Notes under the pieces: model-generated
The model's input: the letters and a program-made list of their open reading frames with translations, nothing else
Database searches by the model: none
Told to the model about the DNA's origin: nothing
Made by a program: the position numbers and the translations under genes
NCBI RefSeq assembly: GCF_963583255.1
Contig: NC_084816.1
Location: 20,777,344 to 20,841,343 of the forward strand
Length of the DNA stretch: 64,000 bases
Source: Pyrus communis
Lineage: Eukaryota > Streptophyta > Magnoliopsida > Rosales > Rosaceae
Direction: 5' to 3'
Shown here: one piece after another, positions 37,141 through 48,341 of the stretch
Position numbering within the stretch: position 1 is the stretch's first letter
Layout: each line of letters begins with the position of its first letter

Positions 37141-37500
37141 TTGAATATCGCAACCGGGGTGAGTGAAAAAGAGAGGAGCAACGGCAGCCATCTGAGAGGA
37201 GCAACGGAAGGGCGTTGGCTCTTGATGCGTAGAAAATGGACCCCGAAGTGCATAGGCGCCAGCAGGCTGAAGCGACGGTGGATGCCGAAACGACAATGTC
37301 CGCTGTTGTTGCTGCTGAGTTTGAAACGATAATATGGAGCCAAATCGAATAGCCGGGGTCCGGGGTGTGAAGAAGGCTGGGGTCGACAATGGCTTCCCAA
37401 CGACGGTGGTCGACGACACCGTTCTGAAGAGGAACGAAGATGTTCTGGAGAGGGATGAGGACGTTCTGAAGAGGGACGACGAAGATTGAGATCCGAACAT
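37141..37500 (-). pseudogene. NUP54-like first exon fused upstream of the serpin
   Basis: From the ATG at 37500 the frame gives 120 residues ending SSQMAAVAPLFFTHPGCDIQ, followed at once by a GT donor. This resembles the start of the plant nucleoporin NUP54: MFG, Ser/Thr-rich repeats, a run of Gln (QTQQQQQRT) and an end like QMAPVAPL...DIQ at the first splice site. Most FG pairs of a working nucleoporin have become FR or similar, so the copy has decayed. It splices in phase 0 to the acceptor at 36647, the start of the serpin exon (STKETSSNVNDVSL). Either a chimeric transcript or a dead locus results. Confidence 0.65.
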
Positions 37501-39215
37501 TGTCGCTGGCTGCAGGTGCTCTATATGTTTCGCTGTGGAATGTAGAGAGAGTGGTGTAGTTCAGCTGTTCGAGGTTTGCCAGCCACGCTAGGGTTTTGAA
37601 GTAGCAAATTTCTGATCGAGAGAGAAATCTTAGGCTTTCTTACTTGTAGGGCAAGTAAGTCTGTTATGTTTATTATAAATAAAGTCAAAATATAGGTGAA
37701 AAAGGAGAAATTTTTCAATGTGATTAGTACATGGAGTGGTACACCACATGTCACTGTACATATGGTAGGATATGCGTGTTAAAAAGTTAATAACTTAAAA
37801 AATAAAATTTCCTACCACTTATATAAAAACACATAGTGTATCATCCGTATTCCGGTGACAATGAAAAATTTCCCCTGAAAAAGACAGAATTTTTGTACAA
37901 CTCTCTTTTCTCTCTTTCCTGCCCGACCCTCTCTCTACGTTAGCAACTACATATGAGCTAAGGAACCAAAGTTTAAAGTTTATTATGCTAGAAACTCGTT
38001 TACAAGCTTCATCATCCTAATCCAAGTAACTGCTAAACACCCCGATATATTAATAACAATCTATGTCAGTGTATAATAGCCTAAAAAATAAAATATTTGT
38101 GCAGGTTGGAGAAACATAAAAGGGAGCCAGGGTTCATAAGTGAAAGCTAAACCACTAGTGAAATTTTATCAATGAATGCAATTGATCATTCATTGATATT
38201 GCAACCGAATATTAGTGTCATATTAACGACTTGAATTTAGTACACGGAGCTGTGCATGACTCAGACTGGAAAAACTTCAACGATGATATTGCAACCGAAT
38301 ATCATTGTCATGTTAACAAAGAATATTTCATCGGTATTTGATATGGCGTCAACATTTAGTACCAACGCATCAATATATATAACGTTGTTAATCTAACATT
38401 GATATTTAGTTGCAATGTCCTCGTTCACGTCGTTTCGTGAGTTAAATCTGCATCATACACAAACACAGCCCATGCGCACAGAGAAAAGCTGTTAGACTCG
38501 ACACTCAAATTTGAGTTTGAACATTTGAATCTTTGCATTGGACCTAAAATGAGGGTTCGGGTATTGCATTGAGATGGCCTTTTCTTTATCCTTTTAGACT
38601 TTTTTATTTTAGGACTTTTTCACGATTACCTTGCGCTTCGATTGTTCGTTTTCCTTTCCTTTGTGAATGAAGTTAAATTTTCAGAACCGAAACAAATGCA
38701 GAACCAGTATGAAAGATTATCAACAATTGAAAGAAAATTTTCACACCCCTTGTGTCCTCCTCCGCTTCTTTATATCTGTTGAATCTTCTTTGATTGACTC
38801 AATCATGAGGCTAGAGGAACAAAAGGAAGTTGATGCAAGATGAGTTTTTTGACAACTAAAGAAAGTTGAGTTTGAACCACCATGGGATTGATACTCAGCA
38901 CGTTTACGAGACCAACTTTGAAGCTGGTTTTTCTGAGATGAGACGAGGGATTAAAATATAAAGAACGAGATATAAATGGCATTTGAATTCAGTCCCATCT
39001 TGGATGAATGGCTAACATCTTACATGTGCACAAGCTCTACTCAACTCATCTCTCTCAATTCAAGTTCTGCATCATAGAAACAAAAAGCTACCACAAAACA
39101 ATCAGTAGATATATCACAGAAACAGAAGACTGGCTGCCCGCAGCTGGGGCAGAAAATACAAGAAGATTGCGTTTGCGCAGAATGCAGATGTGAATTGCAG
39201 TCAAGACATTTTTAA
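37501..39215. other. Intergenic region, no gene seen
   Basis: AT-rich. The phrase GATATTGCAACCGAATAT occurs twice (about 38197 and 38286) in a weak local repeat. No coding exon or recognisable RNA gene. Confidence 0.5.
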
Positions 39216-42200
39216 CTAGATTTCGTTCTTTACATTGAGGGTATCTAGTACCACAGCACACCTCTTGCCTCTCACTGCTCTGAAAACATGAATTTGAATT
39301 ACGCTTTGCTTGACAAACTCAAAAATGACAGTGTCCCCAACTGAAATCTGGTTTGCGTTACAAAATTCTGCCCAACCTGTTGTCAATTCCATGCGATGGA
39401 AAGATGACTTGGGACGAAGTATAACTTTAGCACACCATGATCTTCCGGATTCATTTCGAAGCATTACAGTGCCCATGCTCATAAGACCTTCAGATATGGC
39501 TAGTTTCTTTGGAATCACCTGAAATTTTAAAATATCGATGGAGAGTCCATTTGTCTTAAACATAGAAACAGATTCATTAACTTTGTACCGAAGTCTAATA
39601 CTCACTGTAGTGGACTCCCTAACAAGTGGTGGAACTTTCAAGGAAGCTTTCTTGAAAATATTTTAGAAAAGTAATATTACTCTTTTCCAAAACAATAAGA
39701 AAAGGTTCTCACAAAACAAAAAATGGCTTAAGAATCAGTGACAGAGTACTCACCACACAATATTCTTGATGCTTCTTCAGAGTTTCCATGAAACATGGAT
39801 TCTCCGATTTGAATGTGAAGCAAGTGGTTGTTGTTTCTTTTACATAACCAGTTGTAGGTCTCTTTCCAGACATGGCATTCCCTATACAGCACCAAATTGA
39901 AACAAGATAACGAGAAGGGGCGAGGAAAGCCGTTGCAGAAAATACACATACAAATCTACAACTTACCACTTCTTCTGTTAGCAATAGTTGCTTTGTTTTC
40001 ACAGTCTGCATCGTAGTTTTCAGCTTCAGATTCGACAATTTCCTCTTTTACTCTAGCTTGATTTCCCTTATAATTTTCCAAGGAAACTGGATTGCCACTC
40101 TTCCCATCGGCTTCCTCTACATCCTTCTCACAGGCACTTTTATCGTATATTTTGACTTTAAATTTGGATTCACCATAGTAATAAAAAACCAGAAAATCCC
40201 CCACTTGTAAAAGATGATCCTTCATAAAATCCTGCCAACCCGCCGCATAGAAGAACAAGCCATTCTCTCTCTCTTCCAGTTCCACAATCCACCGTTTTCC
40301 ACTAGGGCCCTTAAGAGCGCATTTGCCAAGTGATAGTCCACTTAAGTTTTTGAGAAACGCATGCGGTATACGCTGCAAAATTTGACAGCTTCTTAGAAGA
40401 CCATACTATAAATGCATAAAACTAAGCAAGTTTAGCATCAGTAATGAACAAAATTCAAACTGGATAACTTCAATATTTAATACCATTCATTGTTAACCTT
40501 CCAAATAATTCTATCATCGTCTATTGACTAATCCTGAGCAGAGAGGGTGAGATAATGTAGAGCAAAATTTTCTTGTTCTTGTTAAAGGAAAGAAAATCCC
40601 ATGATCTGATTGTGAGCTATTCTAGCATTTGGTGATTGGTCAACTCTTGGGCTAGAGCAATTGTAGGATGTAAATACAATTAGTTTGATTGTAGACTCTG
40701 TTTACCTAATATAGCTTATAGCTTCTGTATAAATCGATCTCTATGTATCTCAATATTGATATCAATGAAATATACAATTCCATATTTTCTCTTGGCATCA
40801 GAGCACCGATCTTGGTGACTCTATTACGCTTCCGCCACAATTAGCTTTCCTCAAACACCATAGCCACCACAATGGCAGAACCAACCAAACCTGAAATCAA
40901 ATCAGCCGAGAATTCCATGGAGTTCTCAGACCCGTATACCTTACACCACTCGGATCATCCGGGACTGATCCTAGTTTCCAAAACACTTGACGGAAACAAT
41001 TACGGACAATGGAGCCGTGCTATGCGCATGGGTCTTAGCGCAAAGAACAAGATCGGATTTATCGATGGAACCATTAAGGCTCCAGCACCCTCAGACGTGA
41101 AACATGCAGCCTGGAAGAGATCTAACGACATGGTCACACTGTGGATTGTAAACTCAGTCCACTCAGACATAGCAGGCAGCATCATGTACACTGAAACCGC
41201 AGTTGCAGTATGGAACGATCTGAAGGACAGATTCTCACAAAGCAGCGACTCAAGAATCTATCAAATTCGACAAGAAATTGTCGAGAACCGCCAAGGGCAG
41301 CTCACTGTTTCAGCCTATTACACCAAGATGAAAGCATTATGGGACGAGTTAGCGTCCTACCATGACCCATTCACCTGCACTTGTGAAGGTTTGAAAGGGC
41401 TTGCTGAGCGAGAAGAGAAGGAAAGAGTTATGCAATTCCTAATGGGTTTGAACGACTCTTACTCAGTCGTACGAGGCTCGATTTTGATGATGAGTCCACT
41501 TCCGGATACACGCCGAGTTCATGGCCTAATTCTCCAACACGAACGACAAATGGATGTGGCAAGCCGTCGTGAATTGGGGACGAATTCTCATGCAATGCAA
41601 GTTCAACACCCTCCAGCGCCGTCATCATCTAATGACAGGTTTCCTAGCCCTTCTGCAGGTTCATTCTCACGCAAATCACTTAAGTGCACTTACTGTGATG
41701 GAGATGGGCACTTGGTAGACAGATGCTATTACATCATTGGGTTTCCAGTGGGCCACAAGTGGCATGGCAAAAATGTGAAGCCTAAGAACAGGAAAGCAGC
41801 AGTCCATAATGCCGAGATCACCAAGCCTGCTGCACCAACCACTTCCAACGGTCCAACTTTCACTACCGAGGAATATAATCAGATAATTTCCATGCTCCGC
41901 AACGGTAATGGTCAACCACTCGCAAATGGGAAAGGTATTTTCTCACCCACATGCAATATAGCACAAAAGGATGCACACTCAACTTTATATTGGATTGTTG
42001 ATAGCGGAGCTACCGACCATATATCTCATTCACCACCAACTCACAACATCATTGCGACTCAGCATGACTTTGTTGGTTTACCAAATGGGGGGCAAGCGGA
42101 AATACAAAATATTGGCTCAATAAAATTGTCGCATGACTTATCCCTTGACAAAGTTCTTTATGTGCCAAAGTTCCGCGTCAATTTGTTGTCTGTTAGTAAG

Positions 42201-45200
42201 TTGACAAGAGCTTTGCGGTGTATAGTGACATTTTATCCCGATTTTTGTGTTGTGCAGGACATGGATACGAAGAGGATGATTGGCCTGGGCAAGCATTTTG
42301 ATGGGCTATACTACCTTACACCAAGTCAAAATCCTCACCTCGCCAACCATATTACCCACACCACAAGTCTTTGGCATCGGCGCCTCGGGCATCCCTCATC
42401 CGCACCCTTACTCTCGCTAGCTAAGAATAATACTGAAATAATGTTTGATTCCAAACACCTTTGTGAAGTTTGTCCTTTAGCCAAACAAACTCGATTACCT
42501 TTTTCTACTAGTACTATTAAATCTACTGCACCGTTTGATTTAATTCATTGTGATATTTGGGGACCTCACAAAATTCAAACACATTCCGGGGCACGCTATT
42601 TCCTTACTATTGTGGATGATTTCACTCGTTTCACGTGGGTACATCTTATGAATTTTAAGTCCGACACACAAATGTTATTGAAATCATTTTTTTCTTGGGT
42701 GAAGACTCAGTTTCACATCAACATTAAGGCTCTTCGTGCCGATAATGGTGGTGAATTCCTTTCCATGCGTTCTTACCTAGACTCTTGTGGCACTATTTTA
42801 CAACATTCTTGTCCTTACACACCACAACAAAACGGGGTAGTCGAACGTAAACATAGGCATCTTTTAAATGTAGGTCGTGCTCTCCGTTTTCAGGCCAACT
42901 TACCTTTAAAATTTTGGGGGGAAAGTATTCAAACCGCTTGTTATCTCATAAATCGCCTACCTACACCCTCGCTCTCTGTCAAGTCTCCCCACGAGATTTT
43001 ACATGGCAAACCACCCACTTATGAGCACTTGCGAGTTTTTGGATGCCTTTGTTACGCCACCAACCTCACACCCACCCACAAATTCGACATTCGTGCTAGA
43101 CGTTGTGTTTTCATTGGATATCCTCTTCACCACAAGGGTTACACAGTATATGATCTAGCCACCCAGAAATTTTTCGTGTCCCGCGACGTTACATTCCATG
43201 AACACATTTTCCCTTATACCACTTCACCACCCACGGACCAAAATGACTTTCCCATCTTACCAATCCTTCCTTCACCACATTACCCAAATGAATCCATCCT
43301 TCCCAATGCACATGACTCCCACGGCCCACATGTTACCAATGCCCCAATTGACCCACATGCAAACCGTGGCCCATCTGACACCACAAATCCCACCCATTTA
43401 ACATCTGACACCACAAATCCCACCCCTTTACCTGCTACCCCCACTACCCCGATTCCCATTACCCTTAACCTCCCAGAAAATCTTGATCCCTTATATGTTC
43501 CTGCTGCCGCCGACCTACCTCCTGACACTGTGCCCACACCGACGCATCCTCCACCCCCTCTCCGTCACTCTAATCGCTCCACGCACCCACCCGCTCATTT
43601 CAAAGACTATGTGGCTCATCATTCAGTCTTGCTCACGCCCCCGGCTTCCTCTCGCTCCATGTCCAGCACTCGGTATCCTTTACATCAGTACGTCTCTTAT
43701 TCATGTTTATCTCCTGGATATCGACAATTTGTTTCTCATATTTCCCATCTAGTGGAGCCAAATACTTATGAACAGGCATGTAAAGATCCTCAGTGGGTTG
43801 CGGCAATGCAAGCTGAAATTATTGCTCTCGAGCACAACAAAACTTGGAGTTTTGTCCCTCTTCCGCCTGGACAACGTCCCATTGGCTGCAAATGGGTTTT
43901 CAAACTCAAGTACCACTCCGATGGCACCTTGGAGCGTTACAAAGCCCGGCTCGTCGCCAAGGGCTTCACCCAACGCGAAGGCATCGACTACAAAGAGACT
44001 TTCGCACCGGTCGCTAAACTTATCACTGTGCGCTGCTTATTAACTGTGGCTGCTGTTCGACATTGGCCTTTACATCAAATGGACGTCCAAAACGCCTTCT
44101 TACATGGCGACCTTCAGGAGGAGGTATATATGCTGCCACCTCCGGGTTTTAGTCGACAGGGGGAGAATGTCGTGTGTCGACTCCACAAATCCTTATATGG
44201 TCTCAAACAGGCATCGAGAAGTTGGTTTCGTGAATTCTCCACAGCTATATGTGACATTGGTTTTTGTCAATCTAAGGCAGATTACTCTTTGTTCACTCAA
44301 GTCAAGGGCAATTCTCTCACTATTGTGCTGTTATATGTTGATGATATGGTCATTACAGGAAACAATGAGGCTGAAATCAACAACCTGAAGGCATTTCTCA
44401 GCAGTCGATTTCGAATTAAGGATCTCGGATCCTTGAAATATTTTCTTGGAGTTGAGGTTGCGCGTTCGAAAGCCGGAGTCACGATTTGCCAAAGAAAATA
44501 CACACTAGACATATTGGAGGAGGCTGGATTGCTTGGTGCTAAGCCTGCGAAGGTACCCATGGAACCTGAGTTGGTGTTAACACCCACAGGTAGTGTTTCA
44601 CTTCATGAACCTGCTCGATATAGACGCTTGGTTGGAAAATTAATTTATCTAACAATCACGAGGCCAGAAATTGCATATACCGTCAACACCTTGAGCCAGT
44701 TTATGCAAGATCCTCAACGACACCACCTTGATGCAGCATATCGACTTCTTCGATATCTCAAAGATGCTCCTGGACAAGGTTTGATGTTTTCTTCACAAAG
44801 CAACTTACAATTAACTGGTTATTGTGACGCAGATTGGGCTCGTTGTCCCACTACGCGTCGATCAGTGACCGGTTATTGTATCTTTCTTGGTACATCACTA
44901 GTGTCCTGGAAGAGTAAGAAGCAAGTCACGGTGGCTCGTTCATCCGCAGAAGCAGAGTATCGATTGATGGCTACAGCCACTTGTGAATTAAGCTGGTTGC
45001 GGTATTTGTTGGAGGATTTACATGTTAAGCATCCCCAACCAGCAAAGTTATTTTGTGACAATCAAGCAGCCTTATACATCGCTGCAAATCCTGTGTATCA
45101 CGAGCGTACAAAGCACATTGAGATCGATTGTCACACTGTCCGTGAACGAATTCAAAAAGGAGAAATCAAGACTGCCTATGTTCGAACAGGGGAACAAGTC

Positions 45201-46155
45201 GCTGACTTGTTTACTAAACCCCTACGCGGGCCTGTTTTCCATTCGCATCTAGGCAAGTTGGGTGTCATCGACATCCACACTCCAACTTGAGGGGGAGTGT
45301 TAAAGGAAAGAAAATCCCATGATCTGATTGTGAGCTATTCTAGCATTTGGTGATTGGTCAACTCTTGGGCTAGAGCAATTGTAGGATGTAAATACAATTA
45401 GTTTGATTGTAGACTCTGTTTACCTAATATAGCTTATAGCTTCTGTATAAATCGATCTCTATGTATCTCAATATTGATATCAATGAAATATACAATTCCA
45501 TATTTTCTCTGTTCTATCTTCCCATGACTTCTTCACCCATAATTTGGCACACAATCCCTTAGTTAGTCATGTGTAGTACCAAACACAGAATTGTATCATT
45601 GTTATCCTCTACAATTCTGTACAATCCAATGCATTCCAATCCTAATCCGATCAAATCGCAATCACCAATAATCTCCTTAGAGAAAGAAGTCTACACAACT
45701 CCCAGGATATCATGGATTTGCAAGTGTACAAGGGAGTGTGTATGGAAGAAAAACGGTGTGTGTAAATCAGTAGCCAAAAGCTATTGATGTCATCATTCTC
45801 GGTTGATTAAGCCCTGAGGATCAGTTTTCACTTTTCTCTCGGTTTCTGAGTAACCAAACAAGTTTTCAAATGTGAATTTCTTTATAATATATCGACACAA
45901 GTAGTAAAATATAAACAAAAGTAGATCCAAACATGAAACCATGAAAAGGGTATTTTTAATATTCACTCAAATTCCTGATTAATCTAGAGAACGAACCCAA
46001 AAAACAAGAAGAGAAAAGTTGCAAGCACGACTGTGAAAAATTTGATCTTGAGAAGTTTATAAGAAAGAAGGCAAAGATTTTACCAGATGCTTAGAGAAAT
46101 CACCAAGTAGGACCTTGAAAAACGATTGTTTCTTCCGAGGACCCTTCCGTGCCAT
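39216..46155 (-). CDS. B3-domain (REM family) DNA-binding protein
   Basis: Five exons, 46084-46155, 39967-40372, 39754-39881, 39606-39650 and 39216-39518, join in frame to 317 residues. Exon 1 encodes MARKGPRKKQSFFKVLLGDF, exon 2 continues RIPHAFLKNLSG, completing the first B3 domain (VELEERENGLFF, GWQDFMKDHLLQVGDFLVF). A linker and a second B3-like domain follow (PKKLAISEGLM, GWAEFCNANQISVGDTVIFEF). B3 proteins bind DNA and act in the nucleus; the target is unknown. Intron 1, about 5.7 kb, holds a whole copia element in the opposite orientation. The short intron 39519-39605 is open in frame, so retention would add 29 residues. Confidence 0.85.
40580..40792 (+). repeat. Copia 5' LTR (213 bp)
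   Basis: Identical by eye to the 3' LTR. It includes TATAAATCGATC at about 40730, a candidate TATA region. Confidence 0.93.
40872..45290 (+). CDS. Copia gag-pol polyprotein (RE1-like)
   Basis: A single uninterrupted frame of 1472 residues starting at ATG 40872, the first ATG after the primer-binding site. In order: gag (GNNYGQWSRAMRMGL near residue 40), CX2CX4HX4C zinc knuckle (CTYCDGDGHLVDRC, about 272), aspartic protease (VDSGATDHIS, about 377), integrase zinc finger (HRRLGHPS, about 500) and core (DNGGEF), reverse transcriptase with YVDDM at about 1154, and RNase H (CDADWA, DNQAAL about 1396). The order integrase before RT marks copia. All catalytic motifs are present, so it looks competent. 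It ends just before the polypurine tract. Confidence 0.96.
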   Translation: MAEPTKPEIKSAENSMEFSDPYTLHHSDHPGLILVSKTLDGNNYGQWSRAMRMGLSAKNKIGFIDGTIKAPAPSDVKHAAWKRSNDMVTLWIVNSVHSDIAGSIMYTETAVAVWNDLKDRFSQSSDSRIYQIRQEIVENRQGQLTVSAYYTKMKALWDELASYHDPFTCTCEGLKGLAEREEKERVMQFLMGLNDSYSVVRGSILMMSPLPDTRRVHGLILQHERQMDVASRRELGTNSHAMQVQHPPAPSSSNDRFPSPSAGSFSRKSLKCTYCDGDGHLVDRCYYIIGFPVGHKWHGKNVKPKNRKAAVHNAEITKPAAPTTSNGPTFTTEEYNQIISMLRNGNGQPLANGKGIFSPTCNIAQKDAHSTLYWIVDSGATDHISHSPPTHNIIATQHDFVGLPNGGQAEIQNIGSIKLSHDLSLDKVLYVPKFRVNLLSVSKLTRALRCIVTFYPDFCVVQDMDTKRMIGLGKHFDGLYYLTPSQNPHLANHITHTTSLWHRRLGHPSSAPLLSLAKNNTEIMFDSKHLCEVCPLAKQTRLPFSTSTIKSTAPFDLIHCDIWGPHKIQTHSGARYFLTIVDDFTRFTWVHLMNFKSDTQMLLKSFFSWVKTQFHINIKALRADNGGEFLSMRSYLDSCGTILQHSCPYTPQQNGVVERKHRHLLNVGRALRFQANLPLKFWGESIQTACYLINRLPTPSLSVKSPHEILHGKPPTYEHLRVFGCLCYATNLTPTHKFDIRARRCVFIGYPLHHKGYTVYDLATQKFFVSRDVTFHEHIFPYTTSPPTDQNDFPILPILPSPHYPNESILPNAHDSHGPHVTNAPIDPHANRGPSDTTNPTHLTSDTTNPTPLPATPTTPIPITLNLPENLDPLYVPAAADLPPDTVPTPTHPPPPLRHSNRSTHPPAHFKDYVAHHSVLLTPPASSRSMSSTRYPLHQYVSYSCLSPGYRQFVSHISHLVEPNTYEQACKDPQWVAAMQAEIIALEHNKTWSFVPLPPGQRPIGCKWVFKLKYHSDGTLERYKARLVAKGFTQREGIDYKETFAPVAKLITVRCLLTVAAVRHWPLHQMDVQNAFLHGDLQEEVYMLPPPGFSRQGENVVCRLHKSLYGLKQASRSWFREFSTAICDIGFCQSKADYSLFTQVKGNSLTIVLLYVDDMVITGNNEAEINNLKAFLSSRFRIKDLGSLKYFLGVEVARSKAGVTICQRKYTLDILEEAGLLGAKPAKVPMEPELVLTPTGSVSLHEPARYRRLVGKLIYLTITRPEIAYTVNTLSQFMQDPQRHHLDAAYRLLRYLKDAPGQGLMFSSQSNLQLTGYCDADWARCPTTRRSVTGYCIFLGTSLVSWKSKKQVTVARSSAEAEYRLMATATCELSWLRYLLEDLHVKHPQPAKLFCDNQAALYIAANPVYHERTKHIEIDCHTVRERIQKGEIKTAYVRTGEQVADLFTKPLRGPVFHSHLGKLGVIDIHTPT
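45298..45510 (+). repeat. Copia 3' LTR (213 bp)
   Basis: It follows the polypurine tract directly and is followed by the GTTCT duplication. Confidence 0.93.
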
Positions 46156-46605
46156 TGGAACCCTTCTGTTCTACAATGCCCTGCAGCGATTTTCAAAGTT
46201 GAAACCTTCCTGAGGAATACATGGCTGCTCCGTGTAGCTACAGTTTTCCTTTTCCTTTGTCCCCTTGTTTTTCTTACGGCATATCTAACCATTTACGGGT
46301 TTCGACTTCAACTCTAGGCTTGTTAGCGTAGATTATCACTTTTACTTCCAAAAAAAGGAACATAAAACTATTTAGGTAGGTTTTGACAAAAAAAAAAAAA
46401 AAAAAAACTATTTAGGTAGGTTTGAAACATATCTATGCTTAATAAATTGCATTCACTCACCTTTTACCAAAATTAATGCAATTGAATTGAATGATCAAAT
46501 CATCATCTGACACGGCTATTTTTCGATTTTCAAACGTTATTGGACTTATTTACTCTTATCATTATTCTCTACAAAAACATTGTTTTGAAGGTAAATTGAG
46601 GCCGA
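46156..46605. other. Region upstream of the B3 gene
   Basis: It probably contains the B3 promoter on the minus strand. An A-rich run at about 46388 separates two copies of a short phrase (ACTATTTAGGTAGGTTT), a small local duplication. No other exon seen. Confidence 0.4.
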
Positions 46606-46738
46606 CAAGTGATCATTTACCACAGTTGTAGATATGAGTTAAGCCATTGTATGTCGATGTGGGTTCGAATCCCATCAATAGTTAATCTAACATATAATTT
46701 AATAAAATCTATTATTTGACAAAAAAAAAAAAAAAAAA
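46606..46738 (+). mobile_element. tRNA-derived SINE with 16-bp target duplication
   Basis: The 133-bp insert ends in 18 A and is flanked by perfect copies of GGTAAATTGAGGCCGA (46590-46605 and 46739-46754). It contains GGTTCGAATCC at 46662-46672, a pol III B box; the A box is weak. Poly-A tail, long target duplication and B box together fit a tRNA-type SINE. Confidence 0.88.
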
Positions 46739-46754
46739 GGTAAATTGAGGCCGA

Positions 46755-47767
46755 AGCCCAAACAAGAAAAACTACAAACTAGTTACTAAGTAGCCGATAG
46801 GCAATTGCCACCCAATAACATCGTCTAGGTTCCAAAAGAATGCAAAATAGTATTCGCACGACCTTAACCCTTTAGGATTTAAAGAAGAATTAAATGACAC
46901 AGATAATCAAGGAGTGTTTAAAAAAGAGTGCGAAAATTATTTCTTAAAATTCATTTACAAGGGAAGGGCTAGCATGACTAGCCGTAAGAATAAGTACTCC
47001 ACTCGCAAAGGAGATCACCGGCACACCAAAAAAATAAAACACCATTAGTAATGTAAAATTTTGTCCTCGGATTTCACTGCTTTAATTTTATATTTCTTTT
47101 TGTGTGTTGATTTGGAGGGGTTGGCACGTTATTTGCAACTTTGTATTTATAGTATTATTTGCTTGCTGGCCATGTTGAAAGATTATTTGCCACGGCACCA
47201 AAGCAATCAAAAATAATATTCCTCAGAATTTTATCTTTAATAACTCCACAGATTGCCATCCTCTCGAACTTGTTTGTGAAATCAAGACCACGTACAATCC
47301 CAACTTTATCTCCGATCATCCCGTTGTTTTCACTAAACCAATAGCACATTAGGGACATGCACGGCATTAATCAAACACCACTCATATTGCTAATTTCTTG
47401 AAATTGGACTCTTAATTGCATGGAATAGGTCTCTAAATACAAGTCTCCATGGCCTCACGCTGCATGCAAATGCAATCCCATTCTTTTGACCAATAACCCC
47501 ATCTTTCATATCTTTGTGCTGATCTCCTACCCCAAGCTGTCCCAATCTACGTGTCCACTGCTAGCAAACCCAAGTTAACTTGAACTCTGTTATTGCTCCC
47601 AGATTGGAGATAACTTGAATCCCATTTATCTTGCATAAGAAAACGTTGGGACAATTCATTATTAAAAGATAATTATTATGATTAAAAACCATAATGTTAT
47701 CCCCTAACAACAACAACATTATCTTAACTTTCTCATCCGATGGTGTGGAACTATGCTCACTTAATGG
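46755..47767. other. Spacer without a recognised gene
   Basis: No family recognised in any frame. Sequence around 47170-47560 has long interrupted frames on both strands and may be an eroded repeat. Confidence 0.4.
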
Positions 47768-47913
47768 CCTTAATTGCACAGATGGATGGTGTAATTTTAG
47801 ATCCAAACAACTCAATGACCTTAATTGCACAGGTAGATGGTGTAATTTTAGATCCAAACAACTCAATGACCTTAATTGCACAGGTAGATGGTGTAATTTT
47901 AGATCCAAACAAC
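47768..47913. repeat. 51-bp tandem repeat, nearly three copies
   Basis: The unit beginning CCTTAATTGCACAG repeats at 47768, 47819 and 47870; the last copy lacks its final seven bases. Because 51 is a multiple of three, some frames stay open through it, giving a repeated-peptide artefact. Confidence 0.85.
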
Positions 47914-47920
47914 AACTTTG

Positions 47921-47985
47921 CTCCAAACCTTACCCACAAAGCGTCTCTAGAGCTCCACTTAACCCAACCCATACCAAAATTTCAA
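47921..47985 (-). pseudogene. Fragment of a second MATE transporter gene
   Basis: It matches the start of exon 2 of the intact MATE gene at 52230-52290, including the junction with intron 1 (CTTAATCCAACCTAAACC there, CTTAACCCAACCCATACC here). The peptide resembles the segment [14 protein letters not shown]. Nothing else of the coding region remains, so this is the relic of a tandem MATE copy. Confidence 0.75.
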
Positions 47986-48206
47986 GCAATTAGAATACTA
48001 AAAGTGAAATAATAATCACATTTTTCTCCCTCTACCTACTCATGTTTAATTTTTTTCTTTTTTTTTTTTTTAGTTGTTTAACATTTTCCCAAATTTGAAC
48101 TTTTCCAAAATTTGCTGGTTATATCTACTATTTTTCTATGATTCTTCAGTTAAATAGGCATACAATAAAAAAATTCCTTATTGTTGAATTTTCAAAACTT
48201 GATTAG

Positions 48207-48341
48207 TTAGCATTTCAAAAGAGAGTATTATTATTTATCATATGATGGTGAAACAGTAAAAGTAATATAATTAAAGAAAATTTGAAAGAAAGAGATATAT
48301 TTTCCACAACCCACGCTAACTCCAAGTCTGCAACTAGAATT
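48207..48341. repeat. Duplicate of the MATE upstream region
   Basis: From TTAGCATTTCAAAAGAGAG to AAGTCTGCAACTAGAAT it matches 54212-54331, upstream of the intact MATE gene, in the same orientation. It marks the 5' flank of the lost MATE copy. Confidence 0.75.

Larger units (their letters stand above)
40580..45510 (+). mobile_element. Young intact Ty1/copia retrotransposon in intron 1 of the B3 gene
   Basis: Two 213-bp LTRs (40580-40792 and 45298-45510) show no difference on reading. A perfect 5-bp target duplication, GTTCT, flanks the element (40575-40579 and 45511-45515). The primer-binding site is TGGCATCAGAGC at 40793 and the polypurine tract TTGAGGGGGAG at 45287. One open frame of 1472 codons spans gag-pol. 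LTRs start TGTT but end TCTCT, an unusual 3' end. Confidence 0.95.
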
